Below are positions 33,520-41,564 of a stretch of DNA of 49,996 nucleotides, one piece after another. Origin of the DNA: a virus. Position 1 is the stretch's first letter, and every line of letters starts with the position of its first letter. Under the pieces are notes generated by a model. The model was not told the origin of the DNA. It did not search any database and saw nothing but the letters and a program-made list of their open reading frames with translations. A program made the translations under genes and the position numbers. The stretch covers positions 1 to 49,996 of the IMG/VR virus record IMGVR_UViG_3300007513_000064; one strand, given 5' to 3'.

Positions 33520-34473
33520 TTGATTTCCCGGCCAATTCTTATCATTGATGGCCTGAATTTTTTCATGCGACATTACATTGCCAATCCTAGCATGAGCGAC
33601 CATGGCGAGCCAGTTGGCGGAATCGTGGGTTTTATGAAGGGAGTATGGCATCTGTGTGATAGGATATCCCCGTCTCGCGTTGTGATAGCATGGGAAGGCG
33701 GAGGTTCCCCAAGGAGGCGAGCCATTCTCAAAAATTATAAAGAGAGCCGCCGACCGGCAAAGCTCAACAGGTTTTACGAAGACGACATCCCAGACTCTGT
33801 CCAGAACAGGAGCGGCCAAGTTGCTAAAATTATCGATCTCTTAAAAACAGTCCCGGTAACTCAGTTGTATGTCGCAGACTGTGAGGCTGATGACTTGATA
33901 GCTTACTTAGTAAAATACACGTTTTGCGACGATCGATGCGTCGTAGCATCATCCGATAGGGATCTGTATCAGCTGCTTTCTAAAAGAGTAATACAGTGGT
34001 CACCTGGGCAAAAAAAATATATTACCATAAAAACTTTAATCGAGAAATATGGGGTGAGTGCTACTAATTTTTGTACCGCGCGCGCCTTTGTAGGCGATGG
34101 CTCTGATAAGATCGATGGGGTCCCTCGTGCAGGTTTTGCATCGTTAGCTAAAAGATTTCCAGAGTTGTCTGGAGACGAATTTGTTTCTGTTGAAACCCTC
34201 ATAAATACGGCTAGAGATCGCTTACAGGAAAAAAAGCTTAAGTTGTTCGAAAACATGATCGAATACGAAGAAATCTCGCGACGAAATTGGAAGCTGATGT
34301 ATTTAGATACAGTGAACTTATCTGCTGATCAGATTAAAAAGCTGGAACATTCAATTGAAAATTTTTCATCTTACGCTAATAAAATGTCCCTTGCAAGATT
34401 AATGTTACGTGAAGGTATTTCTAACTTTGATATTGATGCTTTTTTCGCGTCCGTCAACGCCTGTAAGGGATAA
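33520..34473 (+). CDS. 5'-3' exonuclease / flap endonuclease (FEN family)
   Basis: This 317-residue nuclease removes RNA primers and 5' flaps. Seen: N-terminal PILIIDGLNFFMRHY (first metal Asp, about 5-19), VVIAWEGGGSPRRRAILKNY (about 54-73), CEADDLIAYL (about 120-129), VVASSDRDLYQLLS (about 140-153) and AFVGDGSDKIDGVPRAG (about 187-203), i.e. the full set of Asp/Glu metal ligands and the H3TH region. The start is TTG at 33520, directly after the recA stop, supported by GGAGGGG five bases upstream. Size and layout fit T4 RNase H and T5 D15-type enzymes. Confidence 0.9.
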   Translation: MISRPILIIDGLNFFMRHYIANPSMSDHGEPVGGIVGFMKGVWHLCDRISPSRVVIAWEGGGSPRRRAILKNYKESRRPAKLNRFYEDDIPDSVQNRSGQVAKIIDLLKTVPVTQLYVADCEADDLIAYLVKYTFCDDRCVVASSDRDLYQLLSKRVIQWSPGQKKYITIKTLIEKYGVSATNFCTARAFVGDGSDKIDGVPRAGFASLAKRFPELSGDEFVSVETLINTARDRLQEKKLKLFENMIEYEEISRRNWKLMYLDTVNLSADQIKKLEHSIENFSSYANKMSLARLMLREGISNFDIDAFFASVNACKG

Positions 34474-34478
34474 AATAA

Positions 34479-35876
34479 ATGGTAGATAGAGAAGTGATCC
34501 AAACAGATTACGCCACCCCACACTTCAGCACGTACGGCAAAGCTTTTCAAGAAAAAATATTTCAAAGTCTAATGACGGACAAACCATGGGCCACCCAAAT
34601 GGTTGAAATAATGAACCCATCCTTTTTTGATGTTCGTTATTTGCAGTACCTCTCTGAGAAGTACTTCACCTACTTCCAACAATACAAGTGCTTTCCATCT
34701 TTGGGGTTATTGGTAACCATCGTAAGAGATGACCTAACTGACAACGACGACATTATTCTCAGGGATCAGATAGTGCATTTTTTGCACAGGATCAAAGCCA
34801 GCACTGATTTAGCTGATCTTGCATTTGTCAAAGATAAGGCACTAGATTTTTGTCGCAAGCAAGCGTTTAAAGACGCCTTAGAAGAAGCTGTTGATCTCAT
34901 TCAAACTGAAAAATTTGAGAGCGTTCTATCTCTCATGAAAAAAGCAGTTTCGGTCGGTCTTCCCTCTAGTTCCGGCCACGATTTCTTTGAAGATGCCGAG
35001 GCACGATTCGTAAAAGTCAACAGGCAAGTGTGTCCCACTGGCTTGCCGCGCTTGGATGCTCACGACGTTTTGCGGGGAGGCCTGGGCCGCGGCGAGATGG
35101 GCGTGGTAACAGCAAACACTGGTGTTGGTAAAAGCCACTGGCTAGTTGCGATGGGTGCTAATGCAATGAGAGCGGGAAAAAACGTTTTGCACTATACGTT
35201 CGAACTCACCGAATACGCAGTGGGTTTACGTTATGATTCCAACCTGTGTAATGTGGCATCTAACAACGTACAAGATCGTAAAGAAGAGGTGCTCAAACAA
35301 TACGAAGAGATGGAACTAGGAAGACTGATCATAAAAGAGTATCCTACGGGAAGTGCTTCTTCTATAACTCTTCGAAATCATGTTGAAAAATTAATGCTAA
35401 AAGGATTCGTTCCGTCTGTCATCATCATAGACTACGCAGACATCATGCGTTCGACCAAAAGTTACGACTCCCTACGGCACGAGCTTAAGTTGATCTATGA
35501 AGAATTAAGAAATATGGCTATGGATCTGAGGGTTCCGATATGGACAGCCTCCCAGGCCAATCGGGATTCCGCTAACTCTGATATAGTTGGGCTAGAAAAC
35601 ATGTCTGAAGCTTATGGCAAGGCAATGGTAGCCGACGTTGTCATTTCGCTCTCTAGGAAAGCGATTGAAAAATCTACTGGAGCAGCACGGCTTTTTGTTG
35701 CAAAAAACAGAGCTGGAAAAGATGGTTTAGTTTTTCCTATTCACATCGATACTTCTAAGAGTAAATTTGATATTATCAACGAGAGCGCACTCACCCTAGA
35801 CGAGGCAGTAAATCAAAGTAATGGAGACATGAAGGAATTACTGAGGAAAAAATGGAAGGAAGTGGGCCATGATTGA
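34479..35876 (+). CDS. Replicative DNA helicase (DnaB/gp41-like)
   Basis: This 465-residue RecA-fold helicase unwinds the fork. Seen: a helical N-terminal domain (1-160), the linker segment CPTGLPRLDAHDVLRGGLGR (about 185-204), Walker A TANTGVGKS (211-219), HYTFELTEYAVGLRYDSN (about 238-255, DnaB motif H1a-like with the conserved Glu), Walker B VIIIDYADIM (about 320), and WTASQANRDS (motif H3 with the sensor Gln). The C-terminus is basic. Its stop overlaps the dUTPase start. No separate primase was seen in this window. The sequence GATAAAATAAATG spans its start. Confidence 0.9.
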   Translation: MVDREVIQTDYATPHFSTYGKAFQEKIFQSLMTDKPWATQMVEIMNPSFFDVRYLQYLSEKYFTYFQQYKCFPSLGLLVTIVRDDLTDNDDIILRDQIVHFLHRIKASTDLADLAFVKDKALDFCRKQAFKDALEEAVDLIQTEKFESVLSLMKKAVSVGLPSSSGHDFFEDAEARFVKVNRQVCPTGLPRLDAHDVLRGGLGRGEMGVVTANTGVGKSHWLVAMGANAMRAGKNVLHYTFELTEYAVGLRYDSNLCNVASNNVQDRKEEVLKQYEEMELGRLIIKEYPTGSASSITLRNHVEKLMLKGFVPSVIIIDYADIMRSTKSYDSLRHELKLIYEELRNMAMDLRVPIWTASQANRDSANSDIVGLENMSEAYGKAMVADVVISLSRKAIEKSTGAARLFVAKNRAGKDGLVFPIHIDTSKSKFDIINESALTLDEAVNQSNGDMKELLRKKWKEVGHD

Positions 35877-36405
35877 ATCCGTTAAGTTGAGTTTGACAGA
35901 TCGGGGTGCCGCTGTGCTGCACGCGCATGGCATAACTCCAGAATCCTATGGCACCGCTTATGACGGAGAATCCGCCGGGCTGGATCTATATAACGCTGGA
36001 GACGACGCCCAAGTTATGGGCAGGACTAAGTGGTCGGTATTAGGAGAGCAACCAATACTACTCCCTACCGGAGTCAAAATCGATGTTCCTGCAGGCTGCG
36101 TCGGATTGATCCGTGGAAGAGGAAGTATAATACATACCGGATTAGTAATTCGCGGTGGCGTTATCGATCCAGGATATACTGGAGAGATTTTTGTTAATCT
36201 TGTCAATATTGGAGAACGAGATACGAACATCCCTGCTGGAGCCAAATTGCCACTGCAGTTAGTAATAGTGCGATGCTTTACGGATTTTAGAGTAATAAGC
36301 AATTTAGAATTCTTAGAAGAGACCAAAGGATACAAGAGGCAAGCCGGTATTGTCGGCAGTTCGGATCAACAGATTCAGGCTGTCGAAGGCGAAGAGGGCG
36401 AGTGA
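35869..36405 (+). CDS. dUTPase-family protein 1 (divergent)
   Basis: This 178-residue trimeric dUTPase-fold protein would hydrolyse dUTP to dUMP, keeping uracil out of DNA. Seen: motif 1 SAGLDLYNA (36-44), motif 2 RGRGSI (82-87), motif 3 GVIDPGYTGEI (97-107, with the Tyr that stacks on the base), motif 4 AKLPLQLVIV (125-134). Motif 5, the Gly-rich phosphate arm, is changed to AGIVGSSDQQ. An N-terminal 30-residue extension and acidic tail are extra. dCTP deaminase or dCTP-acting activity is possible because the family is shared. It starts by ATG inside the helicase stop region. Confidence 0.8.
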   Translation: MIESVKLSLTDRGAAVLHAHGITPESYGTAYDGESAGLDLYNAGDDAQVMGRTKWSVLGEQPILLPTGVKIDVPAGCVGLIRGRGSIIHTGLVIRGGVIDPGYTGEIFVNLVNIGERDTNIPAGAKLPLQLVIVRCFTDFRVISNLEFLEETKGYKRQAGIVGSSDQQIQAVEGEEGE

Positions 36406-36431
36406 ATTTTTGAGTCTGTGGAGACAAGTGG

Positions 36432-38900
36432 ATGTCAAAAACTTTTGATCAAGTTTACGAAGAGAGCTTGGAGTACTTTCGTGGCGATGAGTTAGCAGCT
36501 TCAGTCTTTGCCACCAAGTACGCGTTACAGGACGGCGAAGGCAATTATATAGAATCCAATCCGGATCAAATGCACCATCGTTTAGCAAAGGAATTTGCTC
36601 GGATTGAACAGGGGTACGATAACCCCATGGGAGAAGATGAGATCTATGGGCTACTCAAGGATTTTTCTTTTATAGTCCCCCAAGGATCCCCGATGGCGGG
36701 AATCGGAAATCCTCACCAGATTCAATCTCTGTCTAATTGTTTTGTGGTTGATTCCCCACAAGATTCGTATGGAGGTATCCTTAAAACTGATCAAGAACAA
36801 GTACAAATCATGAAGCGCCGGGGCGGCGTGGGGTTTGACATTTCTACCATCCGTCCCACCGGCCTACCGACTTCGAATGCTGCAAAGACTACTGATGGTA
36901 TCGGTGTTTTCATGGAGCGATTTTCTAACTCCTGTCGAGAAGTAGCACAGGGCGGCCGCCGCGGCGCACTGATGTTGACAGTTTCTGTGCATCATCCGGA
37001 TATCAGAACATTTATCAATATCAAACGTAATCTGACAAAGGTGACGGGGGCCAACATTTCCATCCGTCTTACCGACGAATTTATGGAAGCTGTGGAGCAG
37101 CGCCAAGACTACGAACTTCGATTCCCGGTCGAGCCTGACGCTGAACGGATGGTCTCTGAGTGGACCTCGGCGCGAGTACTCTGGGATGAAATTATAGAGT
37201 CTGCTCATGCGTCTGCAGAGCCGGGCTTGCTTTTTTGGGATAATATTTTAAAGTATTCCCCCGCTGATGCTTACAAGGACGACGGTTTTCACACGATTAG
37301 CACCAATCCGTGCAGCGAAATAACCCTCTCTGCTTATGATAGTTGCCGGTTGTTGTTATTGAATCTAACTTCTTTTGTTCGTAATCCATTTACCCAGAAC
37401 GCGACGTTCGATTATCGAGATTTTAGTGAAAAAACGATCAAGGCGCAGCGCCTTATGGATGATCTCATCGATCTCGAGATTGAGTGTGTTGATCAGATAT
37501 TAGAAAAAATAGCCGTCGATTCTGAGGCCGAGGAAGTTAAGCGCACTGAAGTCAACTTGTGGAAAAAGATCCGACACGCGGCGCTTCAAGGCCGCCGCAC
37601 AGGACTAGGCATAACTGGTTTAGGAGACACTCTGGCCATGCTTGGATTACAATACGGGTCTTCTGAAAGCATCAGAGAAACGGAGGCTATATATCGCCAG
37701 CTAGCAGTATCTGCCTATGAATCTTCGTGTTATCTAGCGCGAGAACGCGGCGCATTTCCAGTTTATGATTTCGAGAAAGAAAAAGGTAACCCCTTCATCG
37801 AGCGTCTGTTTAGCACCTCTCCGGAGCTCCGGGGTTTACATAAGCGCTACGGGAGACGAAACATTGCTTTGACAACTACTGCGCCCTGTGGTAGCGTTTC
37901 TACGTTGACTCAAACCACATCTGGGATAGAGCCGGCTTTCATGCTAAAGTACACTAGGCGTAAAAAAATTAATCACGACAATCCAGAAGCAGCGGTTGAT
38001 TTCATTGACGACCTAGGAGATCGCTGGCAGGAATTCGAAGTATATCATCACGGTTTCAAGCAATGGATGGATGCTACCGGAAAAACTGGTGTCGCAAATA
38101 GTCCTTATGCAGGATCTACAGCTAATGAAATCGATTGGGAATCGGCTGTCGACCTCCAAGCCGCGGCTCAAAAATGGGTGTGCCACGCTATTAGCAAAAC
38201 TATTAATTTGCCGAACGACGCATCGGCCGAAGAAGTTCAGAAGGTGTATTGGCGAGGCTGGAAAAAGCACCTTAAGGGGGTTACTGTATATCGAGATGGC
38301 TGCAGGGCAGGAGTACTAGTTGCAGCTAAAGAAGATCCAAATGATCAGCGCTTTAAATCGCATAGCGCGCCTAAACGGCCTGATACGCTTGAGTGCGATA
38401 TTCACCACGCAACAATCCAGGGCGAAGCCTGGACGATTTTGGTCGGTTTGATGGATGAACGTCCATATGAAATCATGGGTGGGTTGCAGCAATACATCGA
38501 GATTCCCAAGAAGCACAAGCAAGGCGAGTTGATAAAGCACCCGTACAAGACAAAAGATTCCAGATACGATTTAGTGATTGACAAAAATGGCGATCAATTG
38601 GCAGTAAAAGACGTCGTAAAGGTATTTGACAACCCTAATCATTCTGCTTTTACGAGAATCATTTCGTTGGCTTTGCGGCACGGCGCATCTATACAGTACG
38701 TAGTCGAGCAGCTGCAAAAAGATAGAGAAGCAGATATGTTTTCGTTTGCTAGGGTGACAGCTAGGGTTCTAAAAAAATATATCGTCAATGGTACTAAAGT
38801 CAGCATACAAGCGTGTCAAAATTGTGAGTCGGAAGGTTCGCTGATATACCAAGAAGGCTGCATGATGTGCACTTCATGCGGTTACAGTAAGTGCAGCTAA
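36432..38900 (+). CDS. nrdJ: Class II (B12-dependent) ribonucleoside-diphosphate reductase
   Basis: This 822-residue enzyme makes deoxynucleotides from ribonucleotides using adenosylcobalamin. Seen: an N-terminal helical part, SLSNCFVVDSPQDSYGGILK (about 99-118, first redox Cys), RRGGVGFDISTIRP (about 128-141), GGRRGALMLTVSVHHPDI (about 172-190), ISTNPCSEITL (about 288-298, active-site Cys and Glu), TTTAPCGSVSTLTQTTSGIE (about 477-496), and a C-terminal Cys-rich tail (CQNCE...GCMMCTSCGYSKCS) that binds zinc and provides the shuttle Cys pair. No NrdB-type radical subunit gene is nearby, as expected for class II. The host or environment must provide cobalamin. Confidence 0.9.
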   Translation: MSKTFDQVYEESLEYFRGDELAASVFATKYALQDGEGNYIESNPDQMHHRLAKEFARIEQGYDNPMGEDEIYGLLKDFSFIVPQGSPMAGIGNPHQIQSLSNCFVVDSPQDSYGGILKTDQEQVQIMKRRGGVGFDISTIRPTGLPTSNAAKTTDGIGVFMERFSNSCREVAQGGRRGALMLTVSVHHPDIRTFINIKRNLTKVTGANISIRLTDEFMEAVEQRQDYELRFPVEPDAERMVSEWTSARVLWDEIIESAHASAEPGLLFWDNILKYSPADAYKDDGFHTISTNPCSEITLSAYDSCRLLLLNLTSFVRNPFTQNATFDYRDFSEKTIKAQRLMDDLIDLEIECVDQILEKIAVDSEAEEVKRTEVNLWKKIRHAALQGRRTGLGITGLGDTLAMLGLQYGSSESIRETEAIYRQLAVSAYESSCYLARERGAFPVYDFEKEKGNPFIERLFSTSPELRGLHKRYGRRNIALTTTAPCGSVSTLTQTTSGIEPAFMLKYTRRKKINHDNPEAAVDFIDDLGDRWQEFEVYHHGFKQWMDATGKTGVANSPYAGSTANEIDWESAVDLQAAAQKWVCHAISKTINLPNDASAEEVQKVYWRGWKKHLKGVTVYRDGCRAGVLVAAKEDPNDQRFKSHSAPKRPDTLECDIHHATIQGEAWTILVGLMDERPYEIMGGLQQYIEIPKKHKQGELIKHPYKTKDSRYDLVIDKNGDQLAVKDVVKVFDNPNHSAFTRIISLALRHGASIQYVVEQLQKDREADMFSFARVTARVLKKYIVNGTKVSIQACQNCESEGSLIYQEGCMMCTSCGYSKCS

Positions 38901-38903
38901 TAA

Positions 38904-38993
38904 ATGGGGCGCCTGGACTCTACTTATGATTGTATCAAGCCTTGTGTTTGCTGCAGTAGTAGTTTTTCAAGAGAGGGCGCTTCAACGAGATGA
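38904..38993 (+). CDS. Possible 29-residue Cys-rich leader peptide before clpP
   Basis: ATG 38904 opens a 29-codon frame (MGRLDSTYDCIKPCVCC then Ser-rich) whose stop overlaps the clpP start as ATGA. A second short frame (ATG 38926, MIVSSLVFAAVVVFQERAL) encodes a hydrophobic 24-mer across the same bases. At most one is real; neither has a clear ribosome site. Confidence 0.25.
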   Translation: MGRLDSTYDCIKPCVCCSSSFSREGASTR

Positions 38994-39592
38994 AACATAA
39001 GATTACGATTTCTCCACTCTTGAAAGAAGTGGAGTTGCGAAAGCCGCCCGTCATTATTCGCGTAAACAAGTTCACAGAAGATGCAGCAAAAAAATTCGCC
39101 AACGAAGTAGCTCAGGCACATAATACTGGCCAAGATATTATTCCGATTGTTATCGACTCTTATGGTGGCCAAGTCTATTCGTTGATGGCCATGATAGCTG
39201 CCATTAAGAATGCAGAGTTACCAATTGCAACCATCGTGGAAGGTAAAGCGATGTCTTGTGGTGCCATTCTTTTTTCATTTGGCACTGATGGCCATCGTTA
39301 CATGGACGCGCATGCCACGCTAATGATTCACGATGTATCTTCCATGGAGATTGGAAAGGTGGAAGAGATAAAAGCGTCGGCCGAAGAGACGGAAAGGCTT
39401 AACCAATTAGTCTATAAGATGATGGCAAAAAACTGTGGTCATACCCCCAAGTACTTTCTCAATTTAGTTCACGAGCGTGGCCACGCTGATTGGTTTTTAG
39501 ATGCCAAAGAGGCCAAGGAGCACGATTTAGCGAACCACTTGAAGCTTCCCACACTCTGTGTTGATATCGACGTAAAGATCAAAATGAAATGA
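38990..39592 (+). CDS. clpP: ClpP-like serine protease
   Basis: This 200-residue protein matches the ClpP fold with an intact triad: oxyanion loop SYGGQVYS (57-64), nucleophile Ser89 in GKAMSCGA, His114 in LMIHDVSS, and Asp167 in HADWFLDAKEAKEHDLA. It would form a barrel protease, with a Clp ATPase probably from the host, since none is seen here. It sits between NrdJ and ThyX, not with head genes, so a prohead protease role is unlikely; turnover of host or phage proteins early in infection is more likely (inference). It overlaps ThyX by ATGA. Confidence 0.88.
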   Translation: MKHKITISPLLKEVELRKPPVIIRVNKFTEDAAKKFANEVAQAHNTGQDIIPIVIDSYGGQVYSLMAMIAAIKNAELPIATIVEGKAMSCGAILFSFGTDGHRYMDAHATLMIHDVSSMEIGKVEEIKASAEETERLNQLVYKMMAKNCGHTPKYFLNLVHERGHADWFLDAKEAKEHDLANHLKLPTLCVDIDVKIKMK

Positions 39593-40296
39593 GTGAGGAG
39601 GGGCACGTTAAACGAGTCTCGCTCTATGATGATGGCATCGGATCCGTAGAATATGTGGACCACATGGGAGACGATCTGACGATCGTCAATGCTGCCCGTG
39701 TCTCCTTCGGTAAGCATAAAAGTGCTCTGGATGATCGCGACAAAAAACTAATTGACTATCTGGTGAGGCACAAGCATACGTCCACCTTTGAACACAACGT
39801 AGTAACACTCAGATTTGTAGTACCGTTGTTTGTACGTAGCCAACATCATCGGCATAGAACTTGGTCTTATAATGAAATCTCCAGACGATATACTGATATT
39901 GACATTCGGTTTTACGAGCCTGAGAGATTGCGCGCACAGAGCAAATCTAATCGACAAGCATCCACTGAAGGGAAATTCTTGCCTTTTATCAAGAAACGAT
40001 TGGGATATGCTTCTACCATCATTAAAAGGCACCATAAAAAATCGCTCAAACTCTATGAAGATCTTCTCACTGCAGGCGTATGCAGAGAACAAGCCAGAGG
40101 AGTTCTCCCCCAGAACCTCTATACTGAATATTACGGCACAGTAAATCTGAGTAATCTTCTCAAGTTCATTGACTTGAGGATGCATCCTGGGGCCCAATGG
40201 GAAATCCAGAAAGTTGCGGAAGGGTGTCTACTTATTGCCGAGGAACTTTGGCCCATCGCGGTCGAAGCATATAGGAGTACGAAGTGCCAAGCGTAA
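39589..40296 (+). CDS. thyX: Flavin-dependent thymidylate synthase
   Basis: This 235-residue FAD enzyme converts dUMP to dTMP with methylene-tetrahydrofolate and NADPH. Seen: the ThyX signature RHRx7S (Arg88-His89-Arg90...Ser98) inside SQHHRHRTWSYNEISRRY, FVVPLFVRSQ before it, and REQARGVLPQNLYTEYYGTV (about 165-184) and FIDLRMHPGAQWEIQKVA (about 192-209) for substrate and flavin binding. The start overlaps the clpP stop, and its end overlaps the next gene by 13 bases. A separate ThyA-fold gene at 46547 suggests the two have different products. Confidence 0.93.
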   Translation: MSEEGHVKRVSLYDDGIGSVEYVDHMGDDLTIVNAARVSFGKHKSALDDRDKKLIDYLVRHKHTSTFEHNVVTLRFVVPLFVRSQHHRHRTWSYNEISRRYTDIDIRFYEPERLRAQSKSNRQASTEGKFLPFIKKRLGYASTIIKRHHKKSLKLYEDLLTAGVCREQARGVLPQNLYTEYYGTVNLSNLLKFIDLRMHPGAQWEIQKVAEGCLLIAEELWPIAVEAYRSTKCQA

Positions 40297-41090
40297 AAGT
40301 TCGTGGATACATGAAGCCAGCATCATCGTTTCATACGCTAAGTGAATGGGAGCACGTGGTCGATCACCTCTTGAACTTCCAAGGCCAAGGGTTAGACTCG
40401 CGCGGTGGGCAGATGAGTTGTAAACACCCCCAAATATGTAACATTCAAGATTTTGATAATTTTCTTGAGCTGGTTACGGAATACTTTGGTTATCAACTCC
40501 ACAATGAGGTGCAGCGGTGGGATTTATTGACTGAGAAGAATGTTTTGGATTTTGTTGAAGATTTTGTCAATCACAGGTTTTGGACGTTTGAGAAAGAATA
40601 CGGCAGTTACTTTCCGGATATCACTAAGCTAAAATTTGCTTATTTTTATTCTCGCGGCGATATGGAGCCTTATGTGATGCTCGACGAAGAGTTTACTCAA
40701 CAGGTTTACGGCACTGTTTATAATCCCAAGCAATTAAATCATTACACGACTGAGTCCGGTGCTCGACGGTTAATCGATTCCATAGCTGCCGGGATAGAAT
40801 ATGACATATCTAGCTTCACAGTGATGGAACGGCCGTTTTTCCGCAGTGAGTCTGTTGTATTAGTTCAATTCATCGGTAACGTCCGCGCAGGATTCAGGAG
40901 CGATATAAAATCCATGGCACTCGATAATGGTCGACGCGCCTGCAATATGTATCGATTGGGTTATCCTGGGCGTGGGATTGACAACTTGTGTTATGAGTTG
41001 GATTCTTGTGATGCCAAGGTAGAGACCAGTCTGTGGAACGAGTATATAGCGACTCCGATCGAAATAATTTCTGTCAACAGTAGATTGTAA
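40284..41090 (+). CDS. Unknown protein with faint ADP-ribosyltransferase-like pattern
   Basis: This 268-residue protein starts at GTG 40284 with AGGAG six bases upstream. I do not recognise it firmly. The C-terminal half has a series seen in small phage ART-like proteins: LNHYTTESGARRLIDSI (about 152-168), a strand SSFTVMERPFF (about 176-186), VVLVQFIGNVRAGFRSD (about 191-207), and late in the chain Glu-containing TSLWNEYIATPIEIISV. These could represent the H/Y and E positions of an ART fold. The N-terminal half is helical and aromatic-rich. The assignment is speculative; it may be a nucleotide- or repair-linked protein given its neighbours. Confidence 0.7.
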   Translation: MPSVKVRGYMKPASSFHTLSEWEHVVDHLLNFQGQGLDSRGGQMSCKHPQICNIQDFDNFLELVTEYFGYQLHNEVQRWDLLTEKNVLDFVEDFVNHRFWTFEKEYGSYFPDITKLKFAYFYSRGDMEPYVMLDEEFTQQVYGTVYNPKQLNHYTTESGARRLIDSIAAGIEYDISSFTVMERPFFRSESVVLVQFIGNVRAGFRSDIKSMALDNGRRACNMYRLGYPGRGIDNLCYELDSCDAKVETSLWNEYIATPIEIISVNSRL

Positions 41091-41117
41091 ATCTGGCATT
41101 ATTTTTTAAAATTCATT

Positions 41118-41564
41118 ATGCATGAGTTTTTCCTTGATCTAGCTTGGAAGCCGCCTAAGTCGCCTATAGGCATGTTGCAAGAAGATTTATGGCCTGACAC
41201 TTGGAAGATCTTAGTGGCATGCATCCTGCATAACCAAACAGCTAGAAAACAAGTCGATAGAGTCTACCCAGCATTATTTGATAGGTACCCGTCTGCTAGA
41301 GTAATGTCAGAAGCAGAACCAGGTGAATTGGCAGAGCTGCTGAGGCCGCTCGGCCTGTACAATCGTCGCAGTAAATCACTGATTAGATTCTCACAAGAAT
41401 TTGACTCCATGGACTGGCATATGCCTTCTGAGTTGTATGCATGTGGCGAATACGCAGATGATTGCTATAAGGTATTTTGTTTGGGAGACTGGGAGCGAGT
41501 CGTTAGCGACGACGGTTCTTTAAAGCGATACATAGAGTGGCTAAAAAGTGAAAAAGATGCCTGA
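41118..41564 (+). CDS. HhH-GPD DNA glycosylase, MBD4-like
   Basis: This 148-residue protein closely follows the catalytic domain of eukaryotic MBD4 (thymine/uracil removal from T:G and U:G): LWPDTWKILVACILHNQTAR (24-43), LLRPLGLYNRRSKSLIRFSQ (74-93), the helix-hairpin-helix PSELYACGEYADDCYKVFC (103-121), and DDGSLKRYIEWL (131-142), where Asp132 aligns with the catalytic Asp560 of human MBD4. There is no C-terminal Cys cluster, so no iron-sulfur centre, again like MBD4. Its last eight bases overlap the Fpg start, so both glycosylases are made together. A role in removing deaminated cytosine products or a modified base is inference. Confidence 0.85.
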   Translation: MHEFFLDLAWKPPKSPIGMLQEDLWPDTWKILVACILHNQTARKQVDRVYPALFDRYPSARVMSEAEPGELAELLRPLGLYNRRSKSLIRFSQEFDSMDWHMPSELYACGEYADDCYKVFCLGDWERVVSDDGSLKRYIEWLKSEKDA

